A stretch of DNA of 64,000 nt from Alteromonas genovensis (GCF_010500895.1 NZ_JAAAWO010000011.1:1-64000), one strand, 5' to 3'. Positions 10,998 to 20,966 are shown, counted from the stretch's first letter. Translations and numbers: made by a program. The notes: generated from the letters alone by a model not told the origin.

Positions 10998-12026
10998 GTG
11001 GGCCCATTAATGCTCGATTGTCAGGCCGAAGAGTTGCTGCCTGAAGAAAAAGAAAAGCTGGCGCATCCCGTCGTCGGCGGAGTTATTTTATTTTCTCGTA
11101 ATTACCATGATAAGCCTCAACTTTCGGCACTGATAAAAGATATTCGCCGGTATGCGAATAAGCCTTTGCTTATCGCAGTTGACCACGAAGGAGGGCGAGT
11201 ACAGCGCTTTCGTGAAGGGTTTACCGCCATTCCTGCAATGGGCGATATTTTGCGTCATACAAAAAGCGAAGGCGAAAGCGCTGCTCTTGCTCATGCGTGC
11301 GGGCTTGCGTTAGCAGTAGAGCTTAAAACACTTGATATCGACTTTAGCTTTGCCCCTGTATTAGATATTAACGGCGTGTCGCAAGTAATAGGTGACCGCG
11401 CTTTTGCTGATAATGCCAAAGACGTAGTGCGGCTAGCTGCGTCTCTTATCGATGGGCTTAAAACGGCAAACATGCCTGCTATTGGTAAGCATTTTCCCGG
11501 CCATGGCAGCGTAGCTCCAGACTCACATATTGCATTACCTCTTGATGAGCGAGATTTTGACGAGATTAAACACACCGACATGGTGGTGTTTGAACGGTTA
11601 ATAGAGCGCGAGTTGCTAGATGGCGTTATGCCTGCCCACGTAATTTATAATCAAGTGTGCTCAGAGCCGGCCGGCTTTTCTTCCCGCTGGCTTAAGCAGA
11701 TATTAAAGAAAGATGTTGGTTTTAGTGGCGCTGTTTTTTCTGATGACTTGTCTATGCACGGAGCGTCTGTTGCCGGCGGCTATGTCGAGCGGGCAGATGC
11801 GGCATTAAGTGCAGGCTGCGATATGGTGTTGGCTTGTAACAATGCTAAAGGGGCCGAGCAAATTCTTGATGGGTTAGAAAGGCGTATTGCACAGCAGTCT
11901 CAGGAAGATAGCCTGAAACGCGAGCGCGTGATGAAGTTATACGGGCGAGTATTGCCTGCGGGCCTGCGTGAGCAGTACGAAAGCGCAGTAGCACTCATAG
12001 AAAGGCTACATCCTCAAAGAGATTAG
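10998..12026 (+). CDS. nagZ: Beta-N-acetylhexosaminidase (peptidoglycan recycling)
   Basis: Cytoplasmic GH3 enzyme that removes GlcNAc from GlcNAc-anhydroMurNAc (peptides) during peptidoglycan recycling. It has 342 residues (E. coli 341). Visible motifs are MGPLMLD, VGGVILFSRNYHD, DHEGGRVQRFREGF, the catalytic loop KHFPGHGSVAPDSH with the His/Asp pair, and FSDDLSMHGA with the nucleophile Asp. The start is GTG 10998 with TAAGGA seven bases upstream. It is divergent from the acylase and convergent with the metallo-hydrolase. In bacteria with AmpR, the NagZ product induces AmpC; no ampR or ampC is visible here. Confidence 0.96.
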   Translation: MGPLMLDCQAEELLPEEKEKLAHPVVGGVILFSRNYHDKPQLSALIKDIRRYANKPLLIAVDHEGGRVQRFREGFTAIPAMGDILRHTKSEGESAALAHACGLALAVELKTLDIDFSFAPVLDINGVSQVIGDRAFADNAKDVVRLAASLIDGLKTANMPAIGKHFPGHGSVAPDSHIALPLDERDFDEIKHTDMVVFERLIERELLDGVMPAHVIYNQVCSEPAGFSSRWLKQILKKDVGFSGAVFSDDLSMHGASVAGGYVERADAALSAGCDMVLACNNAKGAEQILDGLERRIAQQSQEDSLKRERVMKLYGRVLPAGLREQYESAVALIERLHPQRD

Positions 12027-12095
12027 CAAAGCCCTTCAGAAGGAAGCAGGTTAGAGAAAAGCACGGTAGGTAGAAGTATGCTTTGCTCAATGGCC

Positions 12096-13232
12096 CTAAG
12101 GATGGCTTGCTTTGATGTATTGCGCAGTTGTGCAGTGATAAAGCATATCAAAAGCCGCTTCAACGGTATCGTTACCCACAATGAAAGGGTTGGGGCCGCC
12201 TTTTTTAAGCGCAGCTAGCTTCTTGTCGCTTCCATCCATTTTAGGATGGTTTGACAAAAAAACGTCAATATTCTCAGCTAATGCTAATTGACGCATTCTG
12301 GCTGCTGACTCGGTATAGGTCTTGATGCGAGATGCATCAGCTCCATAGTTTAGGCCAGTACCTCCCCACAAAATTGCCTTGTGGGTATTACCCTTATTTA
12401 TAACGTTAAACATCACTGAAAGGGTGCCGGGGGTGTGGCCCGGTGTCACATAAAATGTGAATGTGTTATCACCAACTCTTATTGTGCTAGCATCGTTGAC
12501 GCCTAAAGTCCCACCAGGTTTTTCGTCTTTAGCTGTATTCTTTTCAAACACTGGAGCTTGGCCCCATCTAGCGCTACTAAACCCACCTGCGCCAGCGGCA
12601 AGCCACTTCCATTCTTTACTACTCATGATAATTTGAAGCTGATAAAGGCGGCTAATGAGTGATTGCCCACCATAGTGATCGCCATGCCCATGGGTAATAA
12701 TTAGGTGGGATATCGGTTTGTTATCTAAACCGAGCGCTTTTAGCCCATCAATGATGTATTTCTGAGCTTGCACTTCATTGTTTAATGCATCGATAAGCAC
12801 AATAGATTCACCAGTATCAATGGCCCAGCTCGACACGTTTCCAGCGCCGACAAAATAGAGGTTGTTGAATACCTGCATTGGGCCAAGGGTTTGCTTTTTA
12901 CGAAAACTATTTGTGCGAGAGGGCTTGAGTCGTTTGACGTTGCTGTGCGCGCTTTTTAAGTGCTTTACGCTCATATCGCGCAAAGGAGTTTCAATATCAC
13001 AAAGCTTTGCAAAACCCGGAAAAATGTCAGCATGGCGCAAGCCTTTAGCTGCAGAGTTTTGCGCTAGTGTTATGCTTCCGCTTTTAGTATTGCGTGCTTG
13101 TTTGTTCTCAGCCTCTCCTGCATTCACTCCTAAGCCTAAACCTGAATTAGAAGCACTCGCTACGTTATTTGCTAAAAATATGGATAACAGGGTGATAAAT
13201 ATGGCGCTCGATAAGATGTGTTTAGCCAACAT
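12096..13232 (-). CDS. Metallo-beta-lactamase fold hydrolase, subclass B3-like
   Basis: Secreted zinc hydrolase of 378 residues with a signal peptide (LAKHILSSAIFITLLSIFLANNVASA). A low-complexity linker and a poorly conserved stretch lead to residue about 118, where the MBL fold begins. The first metal motif is HGHGDH (181-186), then VTPGHTPGTLSV, and FLSNHPKMDG for the last His; this arrangement resembles subclass B3 enzymes and close non-lactamase relatives. The approximately 90-residue N-terminal extension is unusual. It lies 30 bp after a TonB-dependent receptor on the same strand, behind a Fur box, so it is probably iron-repressed with it. That context fits processing of an imported iron chelate as well as drug hydrolysis; activity is unproven. 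Confidence 0.85.
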   Translation of the reverse strand: MLAKHILSSAIFITLLSIFLANNVASASNSGLGLGVNAGEAENKQARNTKSGSITLAQNSAAKGLRHADIFPGFAKLCDIETPLRDMSVKHLKSAHSNVKRLKPSRTNSFRKKQTLGPMQVFNNLYFVGAGNVSSWAIDTGESIVLIDALNNEVQAQKYIIDGLKALGLDNKPISHLIITHGHGDHYGGQSLISRLYQLQIIMSSKEWKWLAAGAGGFSSARWGQAPVFEKNTAKDEKPGGTLGVNDASTIRVGDNTFTFYVTPGHTPGTLSVMFNVINKGNTHKAILWGGTGLNYGADASRIKTYTESAARMRQLALAENIDVFLSNHPKMDGSDKKLAALKKGGPNPFIVGNDTVEAAFDMLYHCTTAQYIKASHP

Positions 13233-13262
13233 TGCTCACGTTCCTTTATTTAATACCATACG

Positions 13263-15206
13263 TTAAAAAGACCAGTTTACGCCAAGCCACAGTCTACGGC
13301 CGTCTTCGACATACCCGAACTCTTCGAAGCGCATGGTTTTGTCCAGTACGTTGTATAAGCCAGTTTGTAATTTAATATGTCGGGTGAGTAGAGTGTTGTA
13401 GCCAATATCGAAAAGGCCTACACCGGGCGATAACACTGAGCGCGACGATACAGAAGCAAGCGCCGTCTCTTTTCCACGCACTGTCCAGCGCGTCCAAATC
13501 TCGCTTTCGCTGCTATTGCCGTTTAGTCGATAGGTTGTGTTAAGCGTAAATAAGTGCTTAGGCTGCTGAACTAACGGAAGCCCTTCATTAACGCCCGTTT
13601 CTTGCTCTGAACGGGTAAAGCTGTAAGCTGCGTTTAGCGACCAATTGTCGACAGACCAGCGTGTAGCAAACTCTACGCCATAGGACATGGCTTCATCTAT
13701 ATTAATGCTGTAGCGATCGGTGGAGTCGATACATGCATTTAGCTCACAAGCTGCAATTGCTATCTTATCTTCAAAATCGTTGTGAAAAGCAGTAACGCTG
13801 TATTCAAGGTCGTTAACACCGGAATAATAGATAGCCAACTCTTTATTAACCGTTGTTTCTGGTTGTAGCCCTGGGTTGCCATACACGTTACCGCCACGAC
13901 TTTCTTGGATCCAGCCTTCAGCCATTTCTCTAAGCTCTGGCGTGCGATAGCCCGTAGACACACCGCCCTTTACTACCCAACTGTCGTTAATATTATAAAC
14001 TGCGTAAAGTCGTGGGCTAAGTTGAACGTCAAATACGTCGTTGTTATCTAGCCGTAACCCCATGGTTAGCGCTAATGCATCTGAGAGATGCCACTCATCT
14101 TCTGAATAAAGAGACCATTGACTGTTTTCGATATTTGTTGCGCTGCCGCTGTTGGTACCAAAATCATCAAGAGATTCTTTTTGAAATTCAACACCAGCGG
14201 TAATGTTATGATGTGGGATAAGGCTAATAGACCACTGAGAGTTAGCTAACGTGTTATCGATGGTGATATTGCGGCCTACATTTTCTACCGATTCTTGTTG
14301 AATGTAGCTTCGCGATACGAGGTTTTCATAGCGGCCCTCGTGGGTGATCGCATAAGATTGGCGCTTGCTTTCTAGCTCACTTTGGTTATTCCTTTCGGGT
14401 AACGAAAGCCCGGGCGTAGCAATACGGCTTTGGTCTTGCGCAATTAATTCAAAAGAAATGACATCGTCGTTCGTTGGAGTCCAATGCACCGCACTACGAA
14501 CGTTGCTTAACGATTTTTCTGCAAAGCCTCGCTCAATATTGTCTTCCTCCCGCTTTTGGTAAAGACCGTTAACGCTAATGCTGAGAACGTCGTTAATCAG
14601 CGGGCCCGAGAGCGACATTTGTGCTTGGCTATCTGCACCACTGTCTGAATTTTCTTGCAAACGAGTTTCAAGGCGTAAATTACCGTTCCACTTACGGTAA
14701 TTTTTACGCGTTATAATATTAATGACGCCACCCATAGCATCTGAACCATAAAGAGTGGACATTGGGCCTCGTACTACCTCAATGCGCTCAATGCTATCAA
14801 GCGGTGGCAGCCAATCTTGTTCGAATCCACCGCTGCCGTTAGGTTGCGATTCTCGCCCAGTTTGACGCTTACCATCAACTAAAATGGTCGTGTATTGCGC
14901 GGGTAAACCTCGAATACTAATATCTTGACGGTAGCCACCACCTGTCACCGTAACGCCCGGCACGTCCCGAAGGGCATCGGTTATATCCTTATAAGCGCGC
15001 TGTGCCAATTGTTTGCGATCGAGAATACTGACAGAGGCTGGTGCTTGAGACAACAGTTGCTCGAAGCCCGACGCAGTTACTGTGATTTTTTCAACTGCAC
15101 GCTCTTCCGCGTCGCTGTTTTCGGCACTATAGCCATCATTGCTTTGAGCAACAGATGTACTGGTGAGGGCACATAGCAGTGATAAAGTGGTGAAAGGCCT
15201 ATACAT
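13263..15206 (-). CDS. TonB-dependent outer-membrane receptor (CirA/IrgA type)
   Basis: Outer-membrane gated porin of 647 residues, probably for a ferric siderophore, powered by TonB-ExbBD. It has a signal peptide (about 1-20) and a TonB-box-like EKITVTAS. The plug domain (about 45-165) has ALRDVPGVTV, DISIRGLP, IERIEVVRGPMSTLYGSDAMGGVINIIT. A 22-strand barrel follows, ending in WLGVNWSF with the terminal aromatic. The plug resembles catecholate receptors of the CirA/IrgA group. A near-perfect Fur box lies 37 bp before the ATG. It is followed by the metallo-hydrolase in the same orientation. Confidence 0.93.
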   Translation of the reverse strand: MYRPFTTLSLLCALTSTSVAQSNDGYSAENSDAEERAVEKITVTASGFEQLLSQAPASVSILDRKQLAQRAYKDITDALRDVPGVTVTGGGYRQDISIRGLPAQYTTILVDGKRQTGRESQPNGSGGFEQDWLPPLDSIERIEVVRGPMSTLYGSDAMGGVINIITRKNYRKWNGNLRLETRLQENSDSGADSQAQMSLSGPLINDVLSISVNGLYQKREEDNIERGFAEKSLSNVRSAVHWTPTNDDVISFELIAQDQSRIATPGLSLPERNNQSELESKRQSYAITHEGRYENLVSRSYIQQESVENVGRNITIDNTLANSQWSISLIPHHNITAGVEFQKESLDDFGTNSGSATNIENSQWSLYSEDEWHLSDALALTMGLRLDNNDVFDVQLSPRLYAVYNINDSWVVKGGVSTGYRTPELREMAEGWIQESRGGNVYGNPGLQPETTVNKELAIYYSGVNDLEYSVTAFHNDFEDKIAIAACELNACIDSTDRYSINIDEAMSYGVEFATRWSVDNWSLNAAYSFTRSEQETGVNEGLPLVQQPKHLFTLNTTYRLNGNSSESEIWTRWTVRGKETALASVSSRSVLSPGVGLFDIGYNTLLTRHIKLQTGLYNVLDKTMRFEEFGYVEDGRRLWLGVNWSF

Positions 15207-15242
15207 GCAGCTTAATCGGTTAAGTTTGATTTATAATGTGCA

Positions 15243-15257
15243 TGATAATTATTTTCA
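15243..15257 (-). promoter_or_regulatory. Fur box upstream of the TonB-dependent receptor
   Basis: TGATAATTATTTTCA matches the 7-1-7 Fur consensus TGATAATNATTATCA at all but one position. It sits 37-51 bp before the receptor ATG, where Fur-Fe would block transcription. Confidence 0.8.
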
Positions 15258-15318
15258 TTTAAAAGTAAATGAAAAAGTAGATCGCATGCAGCGCTCTACT
15301 TTTATCATTTGGCTGATT

Positions 15319-15834
15319 TTAAACCGCTACTTCGTCTACACCAGCTTCGATATTCAAAAAGCGTGCAAAGGTAAATAAGAAGTCACTTAAGCGGTTTAGG
15401 TAGGCGTGAACCACCTCGGGCACGTCGTAGTGCTTGGCCAAGCTTATTACCGCACGTTCTGCACGCCGGCATACCGCTCGACAAACATGAGCTTGCGCCG
15501 CATCCTCACTGCCACCTGGCAATACGAACGACGTGTTCGGCGGCATTTGATTGGTTAACTCATCGATAAGGCTTTCAAGTGACTCAATGTCTGACTGCGT
15601 CAACGCTGAGCTGGCCGATATGGCAAAGCCTGCCTGAAAAAGGTTACGTTGAATGGTGTGTAGCGGTGTGCGATGTTGCTTAGGTACGGAGGCAGCAAGC
15701 AAACCAATGTGGCTATTAAGCTCATCAATGTCACCGTAACTTTGTACCACTAAATCATCTTTATCTACGCGGATCGCTTTGTCAGCGTATATTTGCGTGC
15801 TGCCTTTGTCGCCAGTTCGAGTATAAATTTTCAT
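15319..15834 (-). CDS. PduO-type ATP:cob(I)alamin adenosyltransferase
   Basis: Makes adenosylcobalamin from cob(I)alamin and ATP in the cytoplasm. The 171 residues show the PduO-type signatures: MKIYTRTGDKGSTQIY (the ATP-binding N-terminus), VVQSYGDIDELNSHIG, FVLPGG, AQAHVCRAVCRRAERAV and YLNRLSDFLFTFAR. Slightly shorter than the usual 180-195 residues. It shares the strand with CsiV and mfd and starts 12 bp after the CsiV stop, so it may be the last gene of that transcript. The Fur box and the receptor begin on its far side. Confidence 0.92.
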   Translation of the reverse strand: MKIYTRTGDKGSTQIYADKAIRVDKDDLVVQSYGDIDELNSHIGLLAASVPKQHRTPLHTIQRNLFQAGFAISASSALTQSDIESLESLIDELTNQMPPNTSFVLPGGSEDAAQAHVCRAVCRRAERAVISLAKHYDVPEVVHAYLNRLSDFLFTFARFLNIEAGVDEVAV

Positions 15835-15846
15835 TTAACAGCAATC

Positions 15847-17391
15847 CTATTTTTGGGTGTCGTTTTGGGGGGCGGCCTGTAAAGGACGTTCATAGCGACG
15901 AATTTGTACAATAAATCCAAACAGCGGATGGTCAAAATAGTGCAGTTGCTTACTGATCACGCGACGTTGCTCGGCAAGCGGTATGGATACCAGCTGATAT
16001 TCTACTGTTTGAGCGCTGGTTTCTGATGCATTGCTTTCCAATACGCTGCTTTCACCATCACCATTCACAAATGTGTCGCTGATTGATGAATTAAGCTCTG
16101 AGCTTAGGTCGCTTCCACTGAAATATTGTGTAGGTACCTGATGTCGATAAAACATCTCACTGTCGATATGTAGGTAGGGCACTCGGTTGATATATTTAAG
16201 AAATACCTTCATTCGGCCGTCAATTTCCCAAATAGGCTCGCGGAAGGCATCACTATCGTTTGTGGTCTCGTCGCTTAAATCGCCCTGTGTTTCTAAGCGC
16301 TGAAAGGTTTTAAACGAGACAGGCTCTGGTTGTGACAAACGCTGCTCTAGCGACGTGAAAAAAACGTCGCTCACGATGGCCGTCTGTTCATCCTGATTGA
16401 GAACACCTATTGTCGCTTCTTTCGCTGCTTGTGCTGTGTTTGCAGTGACTGCAGTTTCAGTAACCGCAGTGCGTTTATCTTTTATTTGTTCGCCGTCTTT
16501 ATTAAAGCGACTTGCGTAATTAGTGCCGCCAAAAAGGCGCACGTTAAACGCCTTATTTTTGCCAAACTTAACCGGCTGTCGCCACGCTACATGAAGCAGG
16601 CGTTCTAACTGGCGATTAGAGCGTATTTGACGAGAAATAGAGGTGAGTTCTTGCGTATCGCTAGAGAGCAAGTGAGTTTTTGATGCTAATGGCCAGTCAT
16701 TGCCTTCTATAACAACGGGAAGCTGCGCAGGCGCAGGCATACTGTTATCAACGCTATGTCGCACCCACTTAATACCATTGGCTAGCTGGTTAATGCTAAG
16801 CCAAGGCTTCTCGGTTTCGCAGTAGGTGAATTGAGGTGCTGAGACTGTTTGCTTTGAGTTGGTACCGAAAAAATCAGTCCAATTTGCGTCTACCCAATAC
16901 GATGTAATGGTTTCTAGAGAGGGTACTGTGGCACTGCCAGAAGAATCTAAAGACTCTGGGCTTTCGATAGAAGTCGAGTCATCAAGCTGGCCTGTCTGAT
17001 TAAGCGCGATCTCGTTAAGCGCGTTACTCGTGTTTAACGCTAAAAAGTCGGTATCAAAAGCGGGTACAAGTAAACTCAGGTCGTTAGGCCACGTCGGTAA
17101 GGGCTTCTCTTTAGGTAAGCCGTTGATATCGCAAGTGGCCAAGTTTTGCTTGATAAATCGAATGTCAGGCATGATTACCGCACTGATCACATCCGCCTCA
17201 CTCTGGGGAACCGCAAAAGACTCTGCCAAATTAAACTGTTCTTCTAGCTCAGTCAGTGCCTTGTTGCGTTTAAATGCAATAACCTCTACATCAAACCACC
17301 AGTCGTCGTTGGCACTTGCTTTGACCAACAACGATGAGGCTATAAAAGCGGCCAACACAGCAGTTAGTGTGCACCTGCGAAATAACGTCAT
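15847..17391 (-). CDS. CsiV family peptidoglycan-associated protein
   Basis: Periplasmic protein of the CsiV family; in Shewanella CsiV is reported to be needed for the peptidoglycan-linked regulator of virulence-type phenotypes. I place the start at ATG 17391, one base after the mfd stop (TAA C ATG), because it puts a normal signal peptide (LFRRCTLTAVLAAFIASSLLVKASA) first; the frame extends further upstream but only into mfd. The mature N-terminus DDWWFDVEVIAFKRN and the C-terminal FGFIVQIRRYE are the conserved blocks. The middle is Ser/Thr/Glu-rich and variable. The adjacency to mfd is the usual context of this family. Confidence 0.85.
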   Translation of the reverse strand: MTLFRRCTLTAVLAAFIASSLLVKASANDDWWFDVEVIAFKRNKALTELEEQFNLAESFAVPQSEADVISAVIMPDIRFIKQNLATCDINGLPKEKPLPTWPNDLSLLVPAFDTDFLALNTSNALNEIALNQTGQLDDSTSIESPESLDSSGSATVPSLETITSYWVDANWTDFFGTNSKQTVSAPQFTYCETEKPWLSINQLANGIKWVRHSVDNSMPAPAQLPVVIEGNDWPLASKTHLLSSDTQELTSISRQIRSNRQLERLLHVAWRQPVKFGKNKAFNVRLFGGTNYASRFNKDGEQIKDKRTAVTETAVTANTAQAAKEATIGVLNQDEQTAIVSDVFFTSLEQRLSQPEPVSFKTFQRLETQGDLSDETTNDSDAFREPIWEIDGRMKVFLKYINRVPYLHIDSEMFYRHQVPTQYFSGSDLSSELNSSISDTFVNGDGESSVLESNASETSAQTVEYQLVSIPLAEQRRVISKQLHYFDHPLFGFIVQIRRYERPLQAAPQNDTQK

Positions 17392-17392
17392 G

Positions 17393-20300
17393 TTATCGCG
17401 ACTCCTTTGCAAAATCGGCAATGATATCGCTAATAAACGCAATGCGCTCTTTAGCTGTTTCGGTTTTCTTCACCAAGCGAAGCTTTTGGCTTCCTTCAAA
17501 CTTAAAGGTGTTGGGTTTGGTTTGAACCTGCTTAATAATGTAGGCAGGGTTAACCTTGGTGGTTTCTTTAAATTCCATGGTACCGCCTGTAGCAGACAAG
17601 TCTACTTTTAGTATGCCTATGGCAGCGGCTCTTATTTTTATTTCAGCCACATCCACAAGGTTTTTAGCAGGCTCTGGCAAAAGGCCAAAGCGGTCGATAC
17701 ATTCCACTTGGAATTCGTCAATATCATCTTGCGTCATGCAGCTGGCAAGACGCTTATAAAGCGACAGTCGAGTATTTACATCGGCAATGTAATCTTCTGG
17801 CAGTAGTGCTGGAATTCGCAACTCTACTTCGGTGTGGCCAGACAACGCATCGTCAAGCGACGGCTCTCTGCCATCTTTTAACGCATTGACTGCTTTATCG
17901 AGCATATCCATGTAAAGGCTGAAACCAATGCTCGCTATTTGCCCAGACTGATCGTCGCCTAGCAGTTCACCCGCACCACGAATCTCTAAATCGTGAGTCG
18001 CGAGTGCAAAACCCGCACCCAAATCTTCTAACTGTGCAATGGCGTCTAGGCGCTTACCGGCGTCTTTGGTCATACGCTTAGGATGGGGCGTTAACAAATA
18101 TGCGTAAGCCTGGTGGTGAGAACGACCCACACGGCCCCGTAACTGATGCAGTTGCGCTAAGCCTAAATGATCGGCTCTGTCCATAATGATGGTGTTAGCA
18201 CTTGGCACATCAATACCGGTTTCGATAATGGTAGTACACACCAGTACATTATAACGCTGGTGATAGAAGTCGCTCATTACGCCTTCCAAGTCCCGTTCAC
18301 GCATTTGACCATGGCCCACGGCAATACGGGCTTCAGGCACAATTTCAGCTATTTCCTCGGCGGTGCGCGCAATACTGTCTACTTCATTATGTAGGAAGTA
18401 AACCTGACCACCACGCAATATCTCACGCATAATGGCTTCGCGAATAGTGGCTTTATTACGCTGTTGCACAAAGGTTTTTATGGAAAGTCGTCGGGCAGGC
18501 GGTGTAGCAATAATGGATAAATCGCGCATACCAGAAAGCGCCATATTTAGCGTTCGCGGAATAGGCGTGGCAGTGAGAGTGAGTATGTCTACATCGGCGC
18601 GAAGCGATTTTAACTTTTCTTTTTGACGAACGCCGAACCGGTGCTCCTCATCGATAATGACTAAGCCCAAATCTTTGTATTTTATATCGCTTGATAGCAG
18701 TTTGTGGGTTCCCACCACAATATCGACCTTACCTTCGCCAATGCGCTGGGTGACATCTTTTTGTGCTTTACCGCTTACAAAGCGGCTCATTACTTCTATT
18801 TCAAAGGCCCAGTCGGCAAAACGGTCTTTAAAGTTTTCATAGTGTTGCTGTGCAAGTAGGGTAGTAGGCACCAAAATAGCCACTTGCTTACCGTGGTTGG
18901 CCGCCAAGAAGGCTGCTCGCATAGCCACTTCTGTTTTACCAAAGCCCACGTCACCACACACTAAACGGTCCATGGCTAGTGGGTTGCCCATATCATACAT
19001 TACTGCGGCAATGGCCTGTGCTTGATCTGGTGTTTCTTCAAATGGAAAACTATCAGAGAATTTTTGGTAGTCGTCCCAGTTTATGTTGTAAGCAAAGCCC
19101 GGTTTAGCGGCGCGGCGGGCGTACACATCGAGTAGCTCGGCAGCTACATCGCGCACTTTTTCAGCGGCTTTTTGCTTGGCTCTCGACCATGCATCTGAGC
19201 CTAGGTAGTTCACCGGAGCGTTATCCGCATCGCCGCCGGTGTAGCGAGAAATTAAATGCAGTGAAGCAACGGGTACGTACAGCTTCGACTGCTTAGCATA
19301 CTCAATACATAAATATTCGGTGGTGACGCCACCGGCATCGAGGGTTTGCATGCCAAGGTACCGGCCAACACCGTGGTCGAGGTGCACCACCGGTTGTCCA
19401 ACAGACAGCTCAGCTAGGTTGCGAATAATGGCGCTTTCGTCGGTTGCAGTGCGCTTATCGCGAAGGCGGCGCTGACTTACCTTGTGCCCGAGAAGCTCGG
19501 TTTCAGTAATAAAAAGCAGCTCGCCTTCTTTGCTCTTCCAACGAAAGCTATGCTCTACCAAACCTACGGTAATGCCAATGGCATCGTGATTTGACAGAAA
19601 TTCGTTAAATGAGTTAACTGGCTTAGGCTTAATGCCTGCTTTTGCCAGTACGGTCATTAACCCTTCACGACGGCCTTGCGTTTCTGCACAAAACAGTACT
19701 TTTGCGCCCTGCTTGGTTGCCTCATTAACGGTGGCAATTAAGCGTTCGGCAGGCACTTTTTTCTGTGAGTTAATGGCAATGTTGTCTAGCTTTTCGCACA
19801 GCATATTAGTGCTGCCCGCTTTATCTTCTAGTACTTCACTGCGCATAGAGGCGCGAGGCCACTGTTTTATTTGGCCAAACAATTCATTAATAGGTAGAAA
19901 TAAATCATCGGGTGCGAGTAGTGGGCGAGCTAGGTTATACCGGTATTGTTCGTATCGCTCTTTTACATCGGCCCAGAAAAACTCACTGGCATCTTGCACA
20001 TCGCCATGAAGCAATAGCATGCTTTTAGGGTGAAGATAATCGAATAACGTGGCTGTTTTTTCAAAAAACAGCGGTAAGTAGTATTCTACGCCGCTAGGCA
20101 TGGTGCCTTTGCTCACTTGAGAGAAAATACTCTCTGAGGCGTTGTTGGCATCAAATTTTTCAAGAAACTGCTGTCGAAACAGCGTGATCGCGTCTTTGTC
20201 CGTTGGAAATTCACGAGCAGGGAGCAGTCGAATTTTATCGACGGCGTCGCCTGAGCGCTGGGTTTCAGTGTCGAAATAGCGAATAGAGTCTATTTCGTCA

Positions 20301-20896
20301 TCGAATAAATCTATTCTAAACGGCTGTTCGCTACCCATTGGGAATAGGTCTATGATGCTGCCGCGCACCGAAAATTCGCTGTGACTCATTACCTGGCTAA
20401 CGTGTAAGTAGCCGGCTTGTTCTAAATTGCGTCTGAATTGGTCTCTGTCTAGGGTTTCGCCTTTGTTCAGCATTAACAAGTATTTGGCAAGATAATCTGT
20501 AGGCGCCAGTCGTTGCATTAAGGTGTTAACGGGAACAATAAAAATACCGTCAACTTGCTGGGTAAATCTGAAGAGGGTTTCTAAACGCTGAGAAACAATG
20601 TCCTGGTGAGGAGAAAATGAGTCGTAGGGCAGGGTTTCCCAATCAGGAAATAACGTAATAGGGACATCTTTGGCCGAGGGCTTGTTCGCCATAAAGAACG
20701 TGAGTTCTTTTTCTAACTTCATTGCCGATGGCGTATCGGCAGTAATCAGCACTATTGGGCCGTTATACTGCTCCTGTGCTTGGCTAATACAAAGCGCAGT
20801 ACTGCTACCCTGTAATTGCCCCCATTGCTTATGATCCTGAGACGATGCGTCTTTCTTCTGCGCCGGAAGAGGCAGCGATAATAAGGTGGCTGTCAT
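17393..20896 (-). CDS. mfd: Transcription-repair coupling factor
   Basis: ATP-dependent translocase that pushes stalled RNA polymerase off DNA lesions and recruits UvrA. 1167 residues (E. coli 1148). In order: the UvrB-like N-terminal module (about 20-350), the RNA-polymerase-interacting RID domain around AELSVGQPVVHLDHGVGRYLG (about 495-560), RecG-like helicase motifs including Walker A GDVGFGKTEV, the IIDEEHRFGV Walker B, TATPIPRTL, and QLRGRVGRS, and a C-terminal D7 domain. All key helicase residues are present. Confidence 0.97.
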   Translation of the reverse strand: MTATLLSLPLPAQKKDASSQDHKQWGQLQGSSTALCISQAQEQYNGPIVLITADTPSAMKLEKELTFFMANKPSAKDVPITLFPDWETLPYDSFSPHQDIVSQRLETLFRFTQQVDGIFIVPVNTLMQRLAPTDYLAKYLLMLNKGETLDRDQFRRNLEQAGYLHVSQVMSHSEFSVRGSIIDLFPMGSEQPFRIDLFDDEIDSIRYFDTETQRSGDAVDKIRLLPAREFPTDKDAITLFRQQFLEKFDANNASESIFSQVSKGTMPSGVEYYLPLFFEKTATLFDYLHPKSMLLLHGDVQDASEFFWADVKERYEQYRYNLARPLLAPDDLFLPINELFGQIKQWPRASMRSEVLEDKAGSTNMLCEKLDNIAINSQKKVPAERLIATVNEATKQGAKVLFCAETQGRREGLMTVLAKAGIKPKPVNSFNEFLSNHDAIGITVGLVEHSFRWKSKEGELLFITETELLGHKVSQRRLRDKRTATDESAIIRNLAELSVGQPVVHLDHGVGRYLGMQTLDAGGVTTEYLCIEYAKQSKLYVPVASLHLISRYTGGDADNAPVNYLGSDAWSRAKQKAAEKVRDVAAELLDVYARRAAKPGFAYNINWDDYQKFSDSFPFEETPDQAQAIAAVMYDMGNPLAMDRLVCGDVGFGKTEVAMRAAFLAANHGKQVAILVPTTLLAQQHYENFKDRFADWAFEIEVMSRFVSGKAQKDVTQRIGEGKVDIVVGTHKLLSSDIKYKDLGLVIIDEEHRFGVRQKEKLKSLRADVDILTLTATPIPRTLNMALSGMRDLSIIATPPARRLSIKTFVQQRNKATIREAIMREILRGGQVYFLHNEVDSIARTAEEIAEIVPEARIAVGHGQMRERDLEGVMSDFYHQRYNVLVCTTIIETGIDVPSANTIIMDRADHLGLAQLHQLRGRVGRSHHQAYAYLLTPHPKRMTKDAGKRLDAIAQLEDLGAGFALATHDLEIRGAGELLGDDQSGQIASIGFSLYMDMLDKAVNALKDGREPSLDDALSGHTEVELRIPALLPEDYIADVNTRLSLYKRLASCMTQDDIDEFQVECIDRFGLLPEPAKNLVDVAEIKIRAAAIGILKVDLSATGGTMEFKETTKVNPAYIIKQVQTKPNTFKFEGSQKLRLVKKTETAKERIAFISDIIADFAKESR

Positions 20897-20966
20897 GACG
20901 TCCTATAACTGTTTAATACAATTTATACCAATGTAAGATGGCAATGAGTACTGCTTATGGTGGCAA

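Noticed and set aside
12096-13232. Calling the MBL-fold protein a carbapenemase
   Set aside because: The B3-like motif is shared by many non-lactamase enzymes and the context suggests iron acquisition; only the fold is supported.
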